Assembly (NCBI RefSeq): GCF_905475345.1
Contig: NC_066603.1
Location: forward strand, 795,001 to 859,000
From: Vespula vulgaris
Taxonomy: Eukaryota; Arthropoda; Insecta; Hymenoptera; Vespidae
Length of the DNA stretch: 64,000 bases
Direction: 5' to 3'
Shown: one piece after another, positions 28,499 to 39,850 of the stretch
Position numbering within the stretch: position 1 is the stretch's first letter
How the letters are laid out: each line of letters begins with the position of its first letter
Notes under the pieces: model-generated
What the model was told of the DNA's origin: nothing
Databases searched by the model: none
What the model saw: only the letters and a program-made list of their open reading frames with translations
Translations under genes and position numbers: made by a program

Positions 28499-29697
28499 CA
28501 CATATATATATGTATATTACATATATATTATTATATATAATAGATATGTTAATGTAATATTAAAAATTATGGTATGCGTTCACATATATTTCTAACAAAA
28601 CTGATAATAAACCAATCAACCTTTCTTATTCGTCCCAATAAAAAATAGATATTTAGAAATTTCGTAGAAATCGTAGGTGGGGCCCCACGCCATTCGTCAA
28701 GGCCTCCCTCGAACGAATTACAAAGTGAACGTTCGTTTTTCAAAGGCATTCAAAAGGACGATGCACCGTACACATTCCTTCGATTGTGAGAGCACCCAAC
28801 TTTCTCACAGTCTTTTTTTTTTCTACGATCCATAACCACGAGAACCACATCGAAGACAAATTTCTAATATTTAACGCTCGAATTGTGAAAGTTCGAATGA
28901 ACGTAAATCGCGGGAAATTTAAAATGGGTAATACTTTTGATCACGTTGTACGTGTACACGCTTTAAAGTGAAAATCTAAACGAATGAATATAGCTCGTCT
29001 TGATTATTTAATTAAAGTTAACGAATGTTAGAAACGAACAAAATTTAAATGAACATTAGAATTAGAAAGTGAAAGACCGAAATGAAAATGTTTTTAAGGA
29101 GGAACAAAAGTCGATATGGTGCAAATAAAATACTTACTTTCGTCTTTGATACTCTTTGTCTCTCGAAACTCGTTTGTAATTCGTTCACAGGCGTTTACCT
29201 CCTCCTCTTCCTCCTCCACCTCCACCACCACCTCCTCCTCCTTTCCGAACTCTCTTCGGCACGATGTCACGACACATTCGGGTCACGGAAGAACGACGCA
29301 CATCGAGATGTTGTATTTCTCTTTGGTCTCCTCATCTCTTCTCCTCGTCTTCTCTTAGAACGTAGAATTCACTGTTACACCAAGGAGTAATAATAACTCG
29401 CGATCGACGATTTTTAACAGACATTTCACTCGCGCATTGCACTGTTCCGTTTGATAACTATTAATAAGTTAACGTTCGAATTCACCACGCGTTTGATTTT
29501 ATTTTTAAATTTACGGTGCACCGAAGAAAAAAAATCATCGTTCTTAACCTCACGACACGAAAATATTCTCTTCTTTTAACGCTCTAGATTTTTCCTTGTG
29601 GTTATCGATAATCGTCCTTATCTTTCATTATCTTAATTTGTCCATTTGTTTAATGATCAAATAAAATATTGTTATACCGTAAATTAATCAAACGTAC
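23186..29697. other. Noncoding stretch upstream of the unrecognised minus-strand gene
   Basis: The exon at 22273-23185 begins at an acceptor, so an upstream untranslated or coding exon must lie above 23185, but I could not place it. Content is AT-rich unique DNA, poly-A/T, CT tracts, a run of C near 25540 and AT microsatellites. GC-richer patches at about 24945-25060, 27420-27540 and 28140-28330 have no supported frame. Confidence 0.6.
28462..28560. repeat. AT-rich compound microsatellite
   Basis: Long AT dinucleotide runs are broken by TATTATATCACA and ATTACA steps. It lies just after an ACAGGGTGCACTAAAA motif at about 28407. Confidence 0.9.
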
Positions 29698-29856
29698 TTC
29701 ACGGAGAGACGAGATTTCACGTCCGTATTTCAAGACGACCTGCAGCAACTGGTTCCTAAGGAGCGGCGGCCCTTTCAAAAGTTCGTGAACCGATCGAGTT
29801 CGGCGATCGCAACGCCATCTGAGAAGCTTACCCTCGCTCCTACGTACACGGTGCAT
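29698..29856 (-). CDS. Candidate orphan exon (unproven)
   Basis: A minus-strand frame reads LLKGPPLLRNQLLQVVLKYG near its end and stops exactly at a good donor, GAA/GTACGT (29698/29697), in phase 0. Composition is balanced and repeat-free, unlike neighbouring frames. An internal TTCTCAG (about 29821-29815) could be the acceptor, or translation could start at ATG 29854-29856. It is on the same strand as, and 6.5 kb upstream of, the unrecognised gene, but that gene's next exon needs a phase-1 predecessor, so direct splicing does not work. It could be an exon of that gene through an intermediate exon, of another gene, or chance. Confidence 0.25.
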
Positions 29857-29861
29857 CGACG

Positions 29862-29939
29862 TCTTCTTCTTCTTCTTCTTCTTCTTCTTCTTCTTCTTTC
29901 TTCTTCTTTCTTCTTCTTTCTTTCTTTCTTTCTTTCTTT
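29862..29939. repeat. (CTT)n/(TTTC)n microsatellite
   Basis: CTT trinucleotide repeats pass into CTTTCTT and then TTTC tetranucleotides. Confidence 0.95.
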
Positions 29940-32511
29940 ACCACCTCCACTTTTCTCTTCAAGCCAAGCCTACAAAGAAATAAATTCTTTTCTTATATGA
30001 ATACTTCACGAGATCGAACTAGTCTTTATAAAAGGATAAACCCTCGAAAAAGAGAGAGAATTTGACGAACATTTACTTCGAAAAGAGCGCGAAATAAGTA
30101 ATCCTTCAAATTCGTAACGATTAACCTCTTTAAGAATAAATGATCGAATATTGAAACAAAGGAACATCTCTTTTTTGTAATTAACGATAATATTTATTCA
30201 TGCAAGATGATTTCCTATTCGTAAAAGATAAGAAAAATGTATTAAAAGAAAAACCTTGTTAATATTCTATTCTTTCTAATCATGCTGCGATCTTGAAAAT
30301 AATTTTACGGTGCACCAAAATTGAACGTAAACGTATACTTCGATATCCTTGACGAGGTTAAACGCTTCGATAACGATTGCAGTGCCACCTTCGATTTCAA
30401 ATAATTGTATGAAAATTACGTTTGAATCCGCGCGCGAAAATAGGATATATTTGAATAGCATTTTGACGACGTAAAGAGTCATTGTGAAAAGAAGAGACAA
30501 GAGTGACCTTTCGAAAAGTTCACGAATCGAGAGAGAGAGAAAAAGAGAGAGATAGAGAGAGAGAAAGAGAGAAAAAGAGAGAGAGAGAAAGAGAAACAGA
30601 GAAAGAAATCAAGCGAAGGGAAGTCGTGTCTGTCTATCTGCTTATAGAGAAGGTCAAAATCCTCTCAACTCGTGCGTGCTTCATTATAATTGTCTAACCT
30701 CAAATTATTTCTAACTTAGGAACGAAAGAGTAGAATTTTTTTTGTTTCGATTTTTTTATTAAATGTACGCATCTATAAGTCTTCCATCTAATTATTCATA
30801 ACGCGTAGATCCATTGTAATCGAGACTCACGACGTATTTAAAATTTAAATCGAGTCAGAATAAAACGATCGAATAAATTGTACCATGTATACGGTGTAAA
30901 CTACGTCAACGCTATAAATCAGTCACTTTAATACGCGACACTTTCAAAATCGTTTAACTTACGTATTGTTATTAACGATCTATCGAAATCCTATGTATCG
31001 TTGTATTTGATATTCGATTATTAGAACCGCGATAAATAATATATCCTCTTAAAAATTTCTCTACGTACACGTACATACCTAATCGAATTGGAATTCAAAG
31101 AAACGCGTAAAATTGGTAAACATTTTTCGTAATCCTCGCGAAAATAACCGAGGAAAAATCGTTTCTTACGTCGTAGCAAACGTCGCGCACTTGTAAGTAA
31201 GGAAGCTTTTTAGCAAAGTGAATTTCTTGATTCGCCCTAAATGGATACTGACTTGACTCCCTTCTTCTTCTTCTTTTTCTTCTTCTTCTTCTTCTTCTTC
31301 TTCCTCCTTCTCTTCCTCTTCTTGTTCTTCTTCTCTGTCTCTCCCCACCCTTTCTAACTTTTTTCTCATTCACTAAGCTCTCGCTTTTCCTTATATTCGT
31401 CTTATTCGGTATATAAACCTCTCTTTCTCTTTATTACTCTATCGGTCTTTACAAACGTCTCTCTCGACATAGTACTATAGTATTCTCGGTACTCGTAAGC
31501 GCGTGCCACGTAGGCGCCACAAGAAACAAGTACCCGACGGTATTCGCGTAATGCACGCACTGAAGAAGAAAACGGACACGACCCTCCAAGAGAAGAGAAG
31601 AGAATGAGAGAGAGAGAGATAAATAGATAGGTAGAGAGAGAAAGAGAGAGAGAGAGTCAGAGATGTTAGGTGCATTCACCGATTCCACCATACCGATCCT
31701 TACCGTGTGCATAGAATTGCATCGAGATCGGTTGAGAACCCTCTCCCCTTTTCCTACTATACAAAAGTAGAGGGGGTAATCTTTCCAAGACGCGATACTC
31801 ACAAGCAGACGCTTAGCGAATCTCTTCGGTGGACTTCTCAGCGAAGGGCTTACGACCCTTCGCAACGATTTTGTTTACTTTCATGCACTCACCAGACTGG
31901 AAAAAGTTCCAATCGATTTTACACAAATATACCTAGTTAAACACGCGATGTAAAGGGTCTTCTTCCTCTCCTCCCCTATCTCCCTTCCCCTGCCCCCCTC
32001 TCTCTCTCTTTTTTTCTTTAAATTGAATACATTTTTTAATAGGACGTTTGAATCGATTGGAATAATCTACAGAAATGTTGTTTACTTTTTACATGATATT
32101 TTAGAGCACCCTTATATACCATGGTCACTTTGTTGACACGCCACTGATGACTGCAGTCGGAGTGCGTGAGGCCCACGTAAGAGTATGAGAGCAGTTGTGT
32201 AAAGGAGAGGGGCGAAATAGACGGGTAAGAAGAGAAAGGTGAATACGTGCAGAGATATAGAGAGGAAAAGAGAAAGAAGATGTACAGCGAAGGCGGACGA
32301 GTTTCGAATTGACTTAGCAACTTGCTTCAACAAATTTTCTTCAACAAATCTTATGAGTCTAACGTGCAGACTGTTTGTTCTTCTACGGTAGACATCTACT
32401 CGTTTATATATTTTTTAGTAATCAAAAATCGAATCATTAGGATTCATGATATCAATGATTATTGACAACTGAAATTATATCAAATTTGATAACATTGTAT
32501 TATGTTATTTC
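29940..32511. other. Noncoding stretch with simple repeats
   Basis: No gene is supported. Repeats include GA tracts (about 30527-30607 and 31601-31660) and a CTT tract (31258-31335). The less AT-rich block at 31480-31870 and the one at 32100-32300 have open frames, but these run through CT/GA tracts and match nothing I recognise. Either block could be a promoter or leader for a gene not resolved here. Confidence 0.6.
31258..31335. repeat. (CTT)n trinucleotide microsatellite
   Basis: The imperfect CTT/CCT run reads as Glu/Arg-rich on the minus strand and is not a gene. Confidence 0.9.
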
Positions 32512-32799
32512 TCATGACATCAACTCTTTAAGTCTCCTTTCTAAGAGATCAGAATCCAAACGATGTTTACAAAGATATTGACCCTCTAAAAAGAGGACTG
32601 GTATTTCATATCGATATAATTTAAAAAACGCTTCGTTTCCCAAGGCCGTAATATCAACTTCTTCCAATTGATATCTATCAGCAAAACGTAAACGTAATTC
32701 ATCCTTTAAGATGTCGCAAAGAGGACAAGGATGCTTCGTATAGAGCGTTATTTTCGGCGGAGATGAAACCGAGTGGTACCTAAGGAATGATAAATCCAT
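32512..32799 (-). CDS. Glutaredoxin-like small thiol protein (C5orf63/DUF836 type)
   Basis: The single open exon encodes 95 residues. After a short leader it shows the beta strand ITLYTKHPCPLC, a CxxC redox motif with Cys25 and Cys28 at the start of a helix, the EEVDIT strand, then the cis-Pro region EIPVLFLEGQ and a C-terminal LLERRLKEL helix. Order and length match the short glutaredoxin-like family represented by human C5orf63, whose members are predicted thiol oxidoreductases; the family's substrate is not well established. The start at MDLSFL is the only in-frame Met before the fold. A possible acceptor (CATAG/GTAG) lies just before the ATG, so an untranslated 5' exon is possible. It starts 248 bp after the acetyltransferase stop on the same strand. 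Confidence 0.85.
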   Translation of the reverse strand: MDLSFLRYHSVSSPPKITLYTKHPCPLCDILKDELRLRFADRYQLEEVDITALGNEAFFKLYRYEIPVLFLEGQYLCKHRLDSDLLERRLKELMS

Positions 32800-33047
32800 C
32801 TACCTATGAAACTATTTTTTTTATCAAATATTTGATCGCGACAAATATTTGACAATAAATTATGATATTCTATAAGTATTAAAAATTTATTTTCATATTA
32901 TAAAATATGATTTTTTTTTTTTTTCATAGAAAATATCGACATTATAAACTTATATAACTTTATATAAAAATATATCCTCTGTAATGTATAATATCAATTA
33001 ATTTGCTTTCTTGGTTTTTTGTATAATAAAAACCTTTGAAAGTTCAC

Positions 33048-34880
33048 TTACAATTTTTCAATTAAAATCGAAGAAGCACCACCTCCACCATTGCAAATAG
33101 ATGCAACACCTTTCTCTCCAGACTTTAAAGCATGCACCAAGTGCACGACTATTCGAGCTCCCGACATCCTATAAATTTGAAAATACATTTAGTATGTATT
33201 ACAATTTTAACATTGAAGATATCAAATTGATTGCTTACCCTATTGGATGTCCAAGAGATACCGCACCACCGTGTATATTTACTTTCGAAGGATCGATGTC
33301 AAGTAATTTTTGATTAGCTACAACCACAACGCTAAAAGCTTCATTAATTTCCCAAAGAGTTATATCATTTTTGTTTAACCCAGCATTTTGTAACAGCTGC
33401 AATAAATAATCAAATACATGTGATTTCGAGATTTAAGCTTAATACTTTTAAAATAAATATTAACATAAAAAAAAAATCTTACAGTGGGAACAGCGAGAGC
33501 AGGTGCAATTGGGAAATCAATGGGATCGGTTGCAGCATCTTGAAAACCTACTATACGAGCCAAAGGTTTCAGATTTAACTTTTGTGCTACATCGGTGGTT
33601 GTTAAAATTAAAGCAGCAGCACCATCATTTAATGTGGATGCATTTCCAGCAGTTACAGTTCCATTTTCTTTCTATATTAGGCATAGAAAAATATCGCGAA
33701 CTAATTTGTTATATTCAATGATCATTTATGTATTATGTTGAAATATTTACCTGAAAAACAGTATTTAATTTGTCAAATTTGTCAAAATTCACTTTTTTGT
33801 ATTCTTCATCTTCTGCAAAAATAACATCTGGTTTACCTTTCTTCTGAGGTACATTAACCGGTACAATTTGATCATTAAAAATTTTCTTTTCATAGGCTGC
33901 AGCACTACGCTTGTAACTATTAATTGCATATTTATCTTGTTCTTGTCGTGTGATATTAAATTTTTTGGCAGTGTTTTCGGCACAGTTACCCATATGACAT
34001 TTGTTATATACATCAGTCAAGCCATCAAATACAATGCCATCCTATTATTAAAAATACCATAAAAAATTTAGAAAAAATTATTAGATATTATTCGTTCATA
34101 AAATAGAAATTGTACCTCAAGTTTTATACCACCGTACATAGTTTCACCCCTTTTAAGATAAAATGGTACATTGGACATAGATTCCATTCCACCAGCAAGT
34201 ACAATTTCTTGATGTCCACATTGTAATGATTGTGCAGCAAGCATAATACTCTTCATACCACTTGCACAGACTTTATTTACCGTGGTACAGATTGTTGACT
34301 TGGGTAGCCCTAATTTATATTAGATTTATATCAATTATAAATTTACTTTTTATATTCTGAATCATTAATATAATTAATTAGAACAATAAACGAACCAGCG
34401 AATAAAGTAGCTTGTCTGGCTGGAGCTTGACCAAGATAAGCTTGACAAACGTTTCCCATGTATACTTCTTTAACTTGATCTTTAGCTATACCAGCCCGTT
34501 CAATTGCTGCCTAGTAAACATCAAAATAAAATTTTTTATTATTTATTTATATAAACAAATTATTAATTATGAATTAATCAATTACCTGTATAGCAACTGC
34601 TCCAAGTTTAGTTGCAGATAAATTAGAGAGTGATCCAAGAAAGGAACCCATAGGGGTTCTGGCTGCACTGACTATGACTACATCATTTAATTTTACTTTG
34701 GAACTATAAGCACGGAGATTAATTAGGCCAATCTGAAAAAAAAATTTCTTATATTAATACTTAATAAACATTATTTATATATATCGTACATTATTACGTC
34801 TTACTTTTACAAGTATATAAATTTCAAAATGAAATTCATGAAAATCAACTTACATGGGAAATTTTTTTTATCATGGGCAT
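33048..34880 (-). CDS. ACAT1: Acetyl-CoA acetyltransferase (thiolase), mitochondrial type
   Basis: Eight exons with in-phase GT..AG junctions: 34854-34880, 34586-34732, 34396-34510, 34116-34309, 33751-34041, 33483-33671, 33239-33396 and 33048-33168. The product is 413 residues, normal for the family. Residues 1-21 (MPMIKKISHIGLINLRAYSSK) are basic with no acids, typical of a mitochondrial leader. Thiolase motifs follow: VIVSAARTPMGSF, the nucleophile Cys111 in NKVCASGMKS, NEAF (339-342), His371 in GAVSLGHPIG, and the acid/base Cys399 in CNGGGGASS. The enzyme interconverts two acetyl-CoA with acetoacetyl-CoA, in ketone-body and isoleucine breakdown. The leader argues for the mitochondrial rather than the cytosolic paralogue. 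It is divergent from the diap2 homologue, with 921 bp between the start codons. Confidence 0.95.
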
Positions 34881-35801
34881 TTTAAAAAATAACATATTGT
34901 AATCGTTAATTAATTACTAACAATATTAATATCACTACGTACGATACTTTTGTATGTATTTAAACTGTGTATATTTTTTTTAATAAAAAATTCCGTAAGA
35001 AAATTAGCAAGTAGATATTCTACTTGTTCTGTTATCACCCGGTTACGAAAAGTTCATTGGCCATCACTATTATCAACGATGTAACGTGATTTGGCACTAT
35101 TTTTCCCATTATTATAATATTTATATATGGACAATTTTTACACATGATTAAATAATTTTACATTAAAGATATCTATTTTAACTAGAATATATACATACTC
35201 ATTATTATAGAACTAGAATATCTAAACAAATGAAAAGTACTAAGGAACAAGGTATTATTAATCACTATAGACATCCCTGAGACCAAACTCATGTATATTC
35301 CTAATCTTACAAGTTCTAATCTTAAAGATTGCCTATTATTTTAATTTTGCATTTATAAAATTATATGTAAATTTTTAATTTAATTTATCTTACAAATTCT
35401 TAACACAAATACAAATATATAATAATAAAAAGTATATAAGCTAGAAAGAAGGCTTCCGTTCGAACAAACCACAAAGACGTATTATTACGCCATCTGACGA
35501 ATGAATTGAAGAAATTCTGATTAGACAGAATTTTCTGTTAGGATTTAGAAGATCTGCACGTTATTTTACTTAACCGTTGATCTGTTTTATTTTACGTGAT
35601 TTTACTTTTTTCTAAAGAAAATGAGAAATTTTTTAATGAAATTAATTTAACAAATTCTATAGGATGAAGTTTAAGTGTATATAGAATTGGATAAAACGAA
35701 ATGAGATATATAATTTAAATAATCAAGTATTTTCTCGTCTATTATTTTGTATAATTGATCCAATACAATCTCTAATAGTTAAATAATATTTTATTTTTAC
35801 A
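34881..35801. promoter_or_regulatory. Shared head-to-head promoter interval (acetyltransferase / Diap2-like)
   Basis: About 0.92 kb separates two divergent start codons. It is AT-rich, with no coding frame and no clear TATA/Inr/DPE set I would defend. It must hold the 5' leaders and promoters of both genes unless untranslated exons lie further off. Confidence 0.5.
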
Positions 35802-38268
35802 ATGAACATCGAAGAAAATAGATTGAGAACGTTTGTTGATTGGCCTACTAATGCTGCAGTAAGTGCAGATCGCATAGCCAAAGCAGGATTTTATTATTCT
35901 GGTGTAGGTTTGGAAGTACAATGTTTCTTATGTGGTATAAAAATTTCGGAGTGGAATTATGGCGATCAAGCTGTAACACGTCATCGTCAAGCTGCACCAG
36001 ATTGTCCTTTTGTTTTAAATCCGTCCAGTACTTGTAATATACCTTTACTACCAGCATCTGTTAATGACAGAGATTTATCATCGTCGTCTTCTTCGGTGGA
36101 ACAAGCCCAATCTGATAATGCTACGGAATATCAGTGTTTTCTTTCAACAGCTGTAAGAAGTGACGATCCTCAGAGACAATACAAAACCTTGAGGCAAAGA
36201 TTGGAATCTTTTGCTACTTGGCCAATATCTAATATAGTGTCTCCTGAGAAACTTGCTAAAGCAGGTTTCTATTATTTACAACAAGCAGACTTGGTAATTA
36301 TTTGTATGAAAAGCAATTTTATTTTAATATTTTGTCTCGTGTATATTAGCTTTAAAATAAATATTATTTTACATTAAAAAATCTAGGTAGAATGTGTCTT
36401 CTGTCGAGGTATTATATTACAATGGGAACTTGGCGATGATCCAGAAAAAGAACACAGAACTCACTTTCCTAGTTGTGATTTTTATATAAGAAGAAACAAT
36501 GAAGATGATATAGAAGGTATATTATATTATTATATTATTATAAAATCTAAAAAGAAAATATATTATTTATATATTATATTTTCTTCACAGATATAATAAA
36601 ATTAACTAACGTGAAATTAATGCCTGGTTCAACAACCGATTTGAAAGATTTAGGTATTCAGACTCATAGCGTACCACGAAGATTAAAACACGCGACATAT
36701 GAAGGTAGATTGAGAACTTTTGAAGGCTGGCCTGTAGATCTAAGACAAACACCGGAGATGTTAGCAATTGCTGGATTTTATTATGTTGGTAAGAATTATA
36801 TGTTTAACTTTAATATAAGTTGATTTGAAAAGTATATTTGTTTTTGCTTTCTAAATAATTAGATACGTATAATAGGAAATTTCTTAAAAAAATAATAATA
36901 TCTTCCGTAGGAACTGAAGATCAAGTGAGATGTTTTCATTGTGATGGTGGTTTGCGTAATTGGGAATTAACGGATGATCCTTGGGTGGAACATGCAAAAT
37001 GGTTTCCAAAATGTGGTTTTGTTAACATCGTGCAAGGACCAGAATTTATAAAAGAATGTGTTGACAGTAGACCACCTTTAGACCTAGCTGTATGAATTAT
37101 ACGTATTATGTTTGCTTTTATCACGCAAAGATCGCGTATATTATAATAAAATATTTTTATGTTTTACAGATTGTAGCCGACATGTGTAATAGGGCATCTT
37201 TAGATCGACCTGTATGTATCACAATTATTATATTTGCTTTTAATACAGATCGGCCATATTGTAATAAAATATTTTCATGACTCGCAGATCGCATCCGAAA
37301 CCTCCGAAATATCCGACAGTAATACCGAAGAAATTTTAGAAGTATCTCCTGCAACTCATCCAACAGTATCAACATCGCCTCAACTATTTAACGATGCTTT
37401 TTACGAAGATATGCTTCGATGTGAACCAGCCATGGTTAATATAAAGAATAACTTATTTAATGATGGTACATTATGTGAAATAAAATAGTTTTATTTCTAT
37501 TGCTACAGGCGGCACTTGAAATTGGTTTACACGTTGAAGGAGTAAAAAAGGCCTTAAGAAAACGAGTGGAAGAAACTGGTGCTCCTCATGACAGTGCGGA
37601 TCAACTTATAGCAGATGTCCTTCGGAATCAAGCTATGGACGAAGATGCTCGGTATGTAACAATAAAAAAATTCATTTTCTAAATGTCCTAAACAACTATA
37701 CGGACTTAATCAACCCAATCATTAGAGCTGAAAACCAAAACACTAATTCATCAATTGAAAATTCATTGGATATAATACAATATTTTTTGAGTCTACTTAT
37801 AACCGAACAAACACTGAATACTAGTGCAAGATCGATAAATAATTCAGAAGATAGTAATACCTGTCCTACAATAAACAGGGAAAATGAAAGGGAGAATGTA
37901 CAGGAAGAATGTACAAATTCTACACAAAGCTGTGGAACATCCGATACTGAGGATAAAGTACTACAGAAGACAAATACTAACTCTGAAGTGTCTGGTAAGT
38001 TACAGTGATATAACTAACGTCTCTAATCGATAGAGAGGAATTTAATAGGACAGAGACCTTTATTTACATTTTTATAGATTCATTAGCAGAGGAAAATAGA
38101 AGACTGAAAGAAGCTCGTTTATGCAAAATTTGTATGGATCGTGAAATAGCTGTTGTATTTTTACCATGTGGTCATTTGGCAACATGCGTTCATTGTGCTC
38201 CTTCTCTTACATATTGTCCAATATGTAGACAGGAAATACGTGCCACTGTTCGTACATTTCTTTCTTAA
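35802..38268 (+). CDS. Diap2: Inhibitor of apoptosis, three BIR + UBA-like + RING (Diap2 type)
   Basis: Nine exons: 35802-36293, 36387-36516, 36591-36788, 36911-37089, 37170-37211, 37288-37434, 37509-37651, 37726-37994 and 38078-38268. All phases agree, giving 596 residues. BIR1 is about 7-72 (Zn ligands Cys41, Cys44, His61, Cys68), BIR2 about 127-198 (Cys167, Cys170, His187, Cys194) and BIR3 about 244-312 (Cys281, Cys284, His301, Cys308). A UBA-like region (AALEIGLHVEGVKKAL) follows, then a C-terminal RING (CKICMDREIAVVFLPCGHLA..CPICR) ending in FLS. By family, this is a RING E3 ligase that restrains caspases and, in flies, makes K63 chains in IMD immune signalling. Three BIRs and the UBA separate it from the Diap1-like neighbour. 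Exon 5 (42 nt) lies within a tandem duplication. The exon 6 donor ATG/GTTAAT is the least certain boundary. Confidence 0.93.
37076..37290 (+). repeat. Diverged 122-bp tandem duplication spanning introns 4 and 5 of the Diap2-like gene
   Basis: The segment from 37076 (exon 4 end, CTTTAGACCTAGCT/GTATG) matches that from 37198 (exon 5 end, CTTTAGATCGACCT/GTATG) at a period of 122 bp. Both introns share TTTGCTTTTA, an AGATCG step and TAATAAAATATTTT before their acceptors; they are 80 and 76 bp long. The duplication therefore copied a donor, an intron and an acceptor, which encloses exon 5. Confidence 0.85.
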
Positions 38269-39750
38269 GATGCTAAGTAGAATTTAACAAATATCGTTTA
38301 GCAATTAATATACAAAATTGGCTCGTCAAGTCAATCGCGATATCTTATACTTCTCTTTAGTGACTTCTCGCTCTCATCATCATACCAGCACTCTAACTTT
38401 TACTTGCTTCTGTTATATTATCATGCTGTTACGATATTACTGTCTTACAACTATAAATGGGATTTATATGTGTACTGATCGATGACAAGATCTAAAAACG
38501 TTGATAAAATAAGCATATTCGAATAAGAACAATCGAATAACGCAGTGAAAAATAATTTTTTCTTTGACGAGAAGTTTACACGACTTTTTATCTTAATTTA
38601 TTTAGATAACAACATTGACATATCAATCATTAAATAAACATAATCTATATTACATGGTACAAGGGATTTATTAATTAATAAAATCTTATATTTGCCATAA
38701 TATTAATAGCTTTATGCAAACATAATATTTTTAAAAAGTCAATTAATGCATTCGGTACTATTTTGCAACGCGTTTATTCTTATTTCAAAATAAAAAAAAA
38801 ATAATATTATATTAAATATGAATATTGTTATTTATTTTACTATTAATTTGATAATAATGAACAAAAAGTTCCTATCTTTTCAAAATAATTTCATTTTTTT
38901 TTCTTTTTTTTTTTTTTCATCTAAAACTTGAATGATTTTTTTTTTTTTTTCCTAGATGATGATAACAAATTGAAGTCAGAAAATGACACTTAGGCTAAAA
39001 GATAAATTATAGATAAATAAAAACATGTAAACAAATATACAAGGCATTCAACATACTCATCTTATTGTTTTATACGAAAAAAAGAATTGCTTAGGACACC
39101 CAATTCCCCATACGCTTATTCGTTTCATAATTACAAATCGAAGAACTATGTAAAATTGAAATATATAAATACTACATTCTATCATGTAATTAGAAACAAC
39201 AAATATTATAGCTATGAAATGAAATATTTACTTTAAATAAATCTATTCATGATCTTTGTTAGTAAATATTATAAATACAAATGGCATATATGTAATGTTG
39301 ACTGTCTGCATAACTTAGAAAATATACAAATTGAAACATTTACAAAATTATTTTTTTATAGAATATTAATTTATTAGAGTATGGATCCTTAGTACATATT
39401 TATAATAGCCTGTTTAACTATACTCATATAACTATACAAAAGATTAAAATATCTCTCTTTGATATTTTTGGTGTGCTCATTTAATTTCTCCAAAAAAAAA
39501 AAAAAAAAAAAGAAAAAAACCCAAGATTAACCCAAACCCAATCGTATTTTTTTTCCTTTTACTATATACATTTTTCTATATCCAAACTTATTTGAATTAT
39601 TTTTTGTATCTTTTTATTTTTTTTGTATTGAACTATATTTTTTAGAACCTTTGATCCGGGGAAAAACACGATCATAAAAAGGACAAATTTTCCGATTACA
39701 TTTATTGTTATATTATTACAGTTTCTACCTGAGGATTATCTTTTGTAATT
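38269..39750 (+). other. 3' flank of the Diap2-like gene
   Basis: AT-rich sequence after the stop contains several poly-A signals, one AATAAA being at 38633-38638, and poly-A/T runs. No coding sequence is supported. Confidence 0.6.
38633..38638 (+). terminator. Candidate polyadenylation signal for the Diap2-like gene
   Basis: AATAAA lies 365 bp after the stop codon. Other signals occur further on, so which is used is unknown. Confidence 0.35.
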
Positions 39751-39767
39751 ACGACCCTGCTTTCACA

Positions 39768-39850
39768 TCCATTCCTGTAGATGACTGAGTAAAGTAACAA
39801 TAAAAAGACTGCTCAGACGTGGCAACGTTGTACAAAGAGTTATGGGAAAA
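39768..39850. repeat. Copy A of a dispersed intergenic element
   Basis: This copy contains CATTCCTGTAGATG, a GAGTAAAGTAACAATAAA block and the core ACGTGGCAACGTTG (39817-39830), followed by AGAGTT. The same blocks recur in the same order about 2.8 kb downstream. Confidence 0.7.

Noticed and set aside
31449..31865. 138-codon minus-strand open frame
   Set aside because: Runs through a GA tract, has no recognisable motif and lacks splice support.
33868..34062. Plus-strand frames over 33.1-34.6 kb
   Set aside because: Antisense to well-supported acetyltransferase exons.
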